Shown here: piece by piece, positions 5,817 to 7,595 of the stretch | Layout of the letters: each line of letters starts with the position of its first letter | Position numbering within the stretch: the first letter of the stretch is position 1 | Assembly (NCBI GenBank): GCA_937894565.1 | Contig: CALBHK010000295.1 | Span: 1 to 7,595, forward strand | DNA: 7,595 nt | Direction of reading: 5' to 3' | Source: an uncultured Chlamydiae bacterium | GTDB taxonomy: Bacteria; Chlamydiota; Chlamydiia; Chlamydiales; CALBHK01 | The notes under the pieces: model-generated | What the model saw: the letters and a program-made list of their open reading frames with translations, nothing else | The model's database searches: none | Told to the model about the DNA's origin: nothing | Program-made: the position numbers and the translations under genes

Positions 5817-6515
5817 ATGTTCAATTTGCTCTATCTGGCAGCCTATGGCATGCAAGTAGCCCCCTCCCAAAGCAGCGCTGCGGGAACTCTTAATCTGCTT
5901 AAAGTTTTTCAATCAGCACCCTGGATCTATTCTATCTTGTTTATTCTCTCAACAGCCGCTTTAGCCATTGGCATTTATAGCCTCTTCACTTTAAGAGAAA
6001 AAAAGATGATGCCGGAAGAATTTATTCAACAAATACGCGGCCTGCTATCTGAAAAACGCTATGAGACAGCCCTTAGCTTATGCCAGCAAAACAACCATTT
6101 TTCTTCCAAAGTCCTCAGCTGCGCTGTTTACGCCCATAATGGTGGAGCGCAAGCCATGATTGAAACGATGGAAGCACAGGGACGCCGCTCTAGCAACTCT
6201 CTTTGGCAGCAAGTTTCTATTTTAAATGAAATCGCCTTTATTTCCCCTATGCTAGGCCTTCTTGGCACTGTTTTAGGTCTATTTTTTGCTTTTTATGACT
6301 CTTCCCAATCAAGCGAATCGCTTGCCGGTATTTTTGATGGCCTAGGCATAGCAATTGGAACAACAGTAGCCGGGCTAATTGTTGCGATTTTAGCCATGTC
6401 ACTAAGCTCTATAATTCGTTTCCGCATTGTGGGATTAATGAATACAATTGAAACAGAGCTTCTCTCTCTTCTAAGCCCTTTAGATCTTGAATTTTCTAAA
6501 AAGGAGCGTTCATGA
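5817..6515 (+). CDS. exbB: MotA/TolQ/ExbB family proton-channel protein
   Basis: This 232-aa inner-membrane protein is the multi-spanning subunit of an ExbB-ExbD (TolQ-TolR) proton-driven motor. Three membrane segments fit the family: about 35-58, 138-160 and 173-200, with a cytoplasmic loop of about 80 residues after the first. The second contains SPMLGLLGTVLGLFFAF, the family signature with T151; the third contains GTTVAGLIVAILA, in which T183 matches the conserved pore threonine. The usual AIPA proline is replaced here (AILA). The ATG at 5817 follows GGTGA (5809-5813). The stop overlaps the exbD start as ATGA. Chlamydial genomes name this pair exbB/exbD and usually have tolB and pal nearby, so a Tol-like role in envelope constriction is more likely than TonB-type uptake; that is inference. 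Confidence 0.9.
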   Translation: MFNLLYLAAYGMQVAPSQSSAAGTLNLLKVFQSAPWIYSILFILSTAALAIGIYSLFTLREKKMMPEEFIQQIRGLLSEKRYETALSLCQQNNHFSSKVLSCAVYAHNGGAQAMIETMEAQGRRSSNSLWQQVSILNEIAFISPMLGLLGTVLGLFFAFYDSSQSSESLAGIFDGLGIAIGTTVAGLIVAILAMSLSSIIRFRIVGLMNTIETELLSLLSPLDLEFSKKERS

Positions 6516-6994
6516 GCTTCCTTAACGACGAACATATCAAAGGCAAAGGGAGTCTGAATATGGCTCCCATGATCGACTTTCTTTTTCTAATGCTTATGTT
6601 TTTTGCCTCTTTAGCGGTTTCACGGGTAGTTGCCAAAAATACGGATATCGACCTTGTTAAAATCGAACCAGAAAATCATTCTACAGCTCTTTCTGAAAAT
6701 GAATACAAACTCATCACTATCAACATAGCAAGCGATGGGAGCTATCAATGGATGACGCAGACGCGCGACCATCCTATGAAAGATGCAGAGGCCATTGCCA
6801 AAGAACTGCGCACTCAACATCACAGAGGAAAGCTTCCCGAGGATAAAAGCCTCACTCACGTCATGCTTAGAATAGATAAGCAAGCGGCGTGGGAGCCCAT
6901 TTTAAAAGCAATTTTTGCTATTCGGGATAGCGGATTTGAAGTGCATCCTGTCTATGAGCCTTTTAATCAGGAGCAACAATTAACAAATAGGTGA
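6512..6994 (+). CDS. exbD: ExbD/TolR family proton-motor subunit
   Basis: This 160-aa single-span inner-membrane protein partners ExbB. A short cytoplasmic N-terminus (1-16) precedes the membrane helix at about 17-38, which reads NMAPMIDFLFLMLMFFASLA and carries the essential proton-binding aspartate D22 (D23 in E. coli TolR, D25 in ExbD). A periplasmic domain follows, ending in the usual pattern of a strand with a conserved Asp (VMLRIDKQAAW, about 117-127), a helix (EPILKAIFAIRDSG) and a final strand (FEVHPVYE). Length and layout are typical. A strong AAGGAG at 6501-6506 sits 5 nt before the ATG, and the start overlaps the exbB stop by 4 bp, so the two are translationally coupled. Confidence 0.92.
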   Translation: MSFLNDEHIKGKGSLNMAPMIDFLFLMLMFFASLAVSRVVAKNTDIDLVKIEPENHSTALSENEYKLITINIASDGSYQWMTQTRDHPMKDAEAIAKELRTQHHRGKLPEDKSLTHVMLRIDKQAAWEPILKAIFAIRDSGFEVHPVYEPFNQEQQLTNR

Positions 6995-6998
6995 ATGT

Positions 6999-7595
6999 AT
7001 GGACTCAACTCTTAACAGCCTTAAAAAACAATTTAATACGGAGGTTAAACTACCGGCCAAAAACATTTTATATCAGCTCAATAAAGCAGAGACAATTAAT
7101 GAGAATCCCCAAAAAATCATCACAATTAATGAGCAACTAGTCAAAATAGAAACTGGGGTAGGTGATTTAAAAGAAAAATACAGCAAAGGACTAACCGGCA
7201 CAAGAAATGGGTATAAAACTATCATAGTCAGCTCAATTGGCACTGTAGTTAGTTTTATTGTTAACTCGATTGCTTGGGGAATTTCGGAAGGTAGCAGTAG
7301 TACTAAAAACGATCATAAAAATCCTCTTCATACTTTAAGATGGGTCTTTGGAGGCGTGGCCATTGGTTTTTCCTTGATTTTGATGACCGCTTCCATTATA
7401 TATGGATGCAAGAAAGTAAAGAGAAAACGCATTGAAAAAGAAATCGATACCGAAAACTTTCAACTATTACTGGGTGAGTTATCCGAGTTTATCAAAGCTA
7501 TCGATTTACTAAAAAACACTACGAATGATATCGATGGGCAATTAAAAAATTGCATGAAAAAATATGATGAACTGGATCCAAAAACAAAAAAACAA
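6999..7595 (+). CDS. Unrecognised protein with two membrane segments, incomplete at window end
   Basis: An open frame of 199 codons runs from ATG 6999 to the last base without a stop, so the gene continues outside the window. I do not recognise the family. The first 70 residues are polar and helical; two hydrophobic segments at about 74-95 and 114-136 are separated by a short polar loop (SEGSSSTKND). A basic stretch (CKKVKRKR, 137-144) follows, then a Lys/Glu-rich, probably coiled-coil region. The start is supported by GGTGA at 6990-6994, the same ribosome-binding site as exbB, which overlaps the exbD stop; the gap to exbD is 4 nt. By position it is the third gene of the exbB-exbD operon, where a TolA-like or TolB gene might be expected, but TolA has one N-terminal span, not two. 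The hairpin layout is closer to an Inc protein. Composition looks more AT-rich than exbB/exbD. Confidence 0.75.
   Translation, partial: MDSTLNSLKKQFNTEVKLPAKNILYQLNKAETINENPQKIITINEQLVKIETGVGDLKEKYSKGLTGTRNGYKTIIVSSIGTVVSFIVNSIAWGISEGSSSTKNDHKNPLHTLRWVFGGVAIGFSLILMTASIIYGCKKVKRKRIEKEIDTENFQLLLGELSEFIKAIDLLKNTTNDIDGQLKNCMKKYDELDPKTKKQ

Noticed and set aside
6293..6883. Minus-strand frames of 80 and 87 codons opposite exbB/exbD
   Set aside because: They run antisense to conserved ExbB and ExbD motifs; shadows.

Overview
The window looks like a piece of chromosome from an environmental (amoeba-associated, Parachlamydia-like) member of the Chlamydiota. The evidence is a type I signal peptidase of 610 aa with a very large insertion between its catalytic boxes and a C-terminal membrane segment, as known for chlamydial LepB; an ExbB/ExbD (TolQ/TolR-like) proton-channel pair; an RluD-type pseudouridine synthase; and two unrecognised proteins with paired hydrophobic segments resembling chlamydial inclusion-membrane (Inc) proteins. 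Base composition is AT-rich. The assignment is inference from protein style, without a database search.

Layout: (1) 1-97 holds a short GC-rich tandem motif, a pyrimidine tract and a weak promoter. (2) 98-1021 is rluD, followed after 15 nt by an unrecognised exported protein (1037-1765). (3) A convergent gene on the minus strand (1743-3353) encodes a 536-aa membrane protein; its end overlaps the preceding gene by 23 bp. (4) 3354-3523 is an AT-rich divergent promoter region. (5) 3524-5356 is lepB. (6) 5357-5816 has no credible gene but is densely structured: a 55-bp inverted repeat built from CAGGAT-type 9-mers encloses a local hairpin and a 156-bp, exactly symmetric palindrome flanked by ATGAAG direct repeats. 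(7) 5817-6515 exbB and 6512-6994 exbD are translationally coupled by an ATGA overlap. A third frame (6999 to the window end, no stop reached) starts 4 nt after exbD and encodes a protein with two membrane segments of unknown function.

Functional reading: rluD modifies 23S rRNA; LepB cleaves signal peptides of exported proteins, possibly including the 1037-1765 product; ExbB/ExbD form an inner-membrane proton-driven motor that in Chlamydiae probably works with TolB/Pal in the envelope. The two Inc-like proteins are candidates for host-interaction functions, which cannot be shown from sequence alone.

The most notable non-coding signal is the nested palindromic region at 5378-5726. It looks like a MITE-type element that landed inside an older inverted-repeat element. 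No transposase gene is present in the window.
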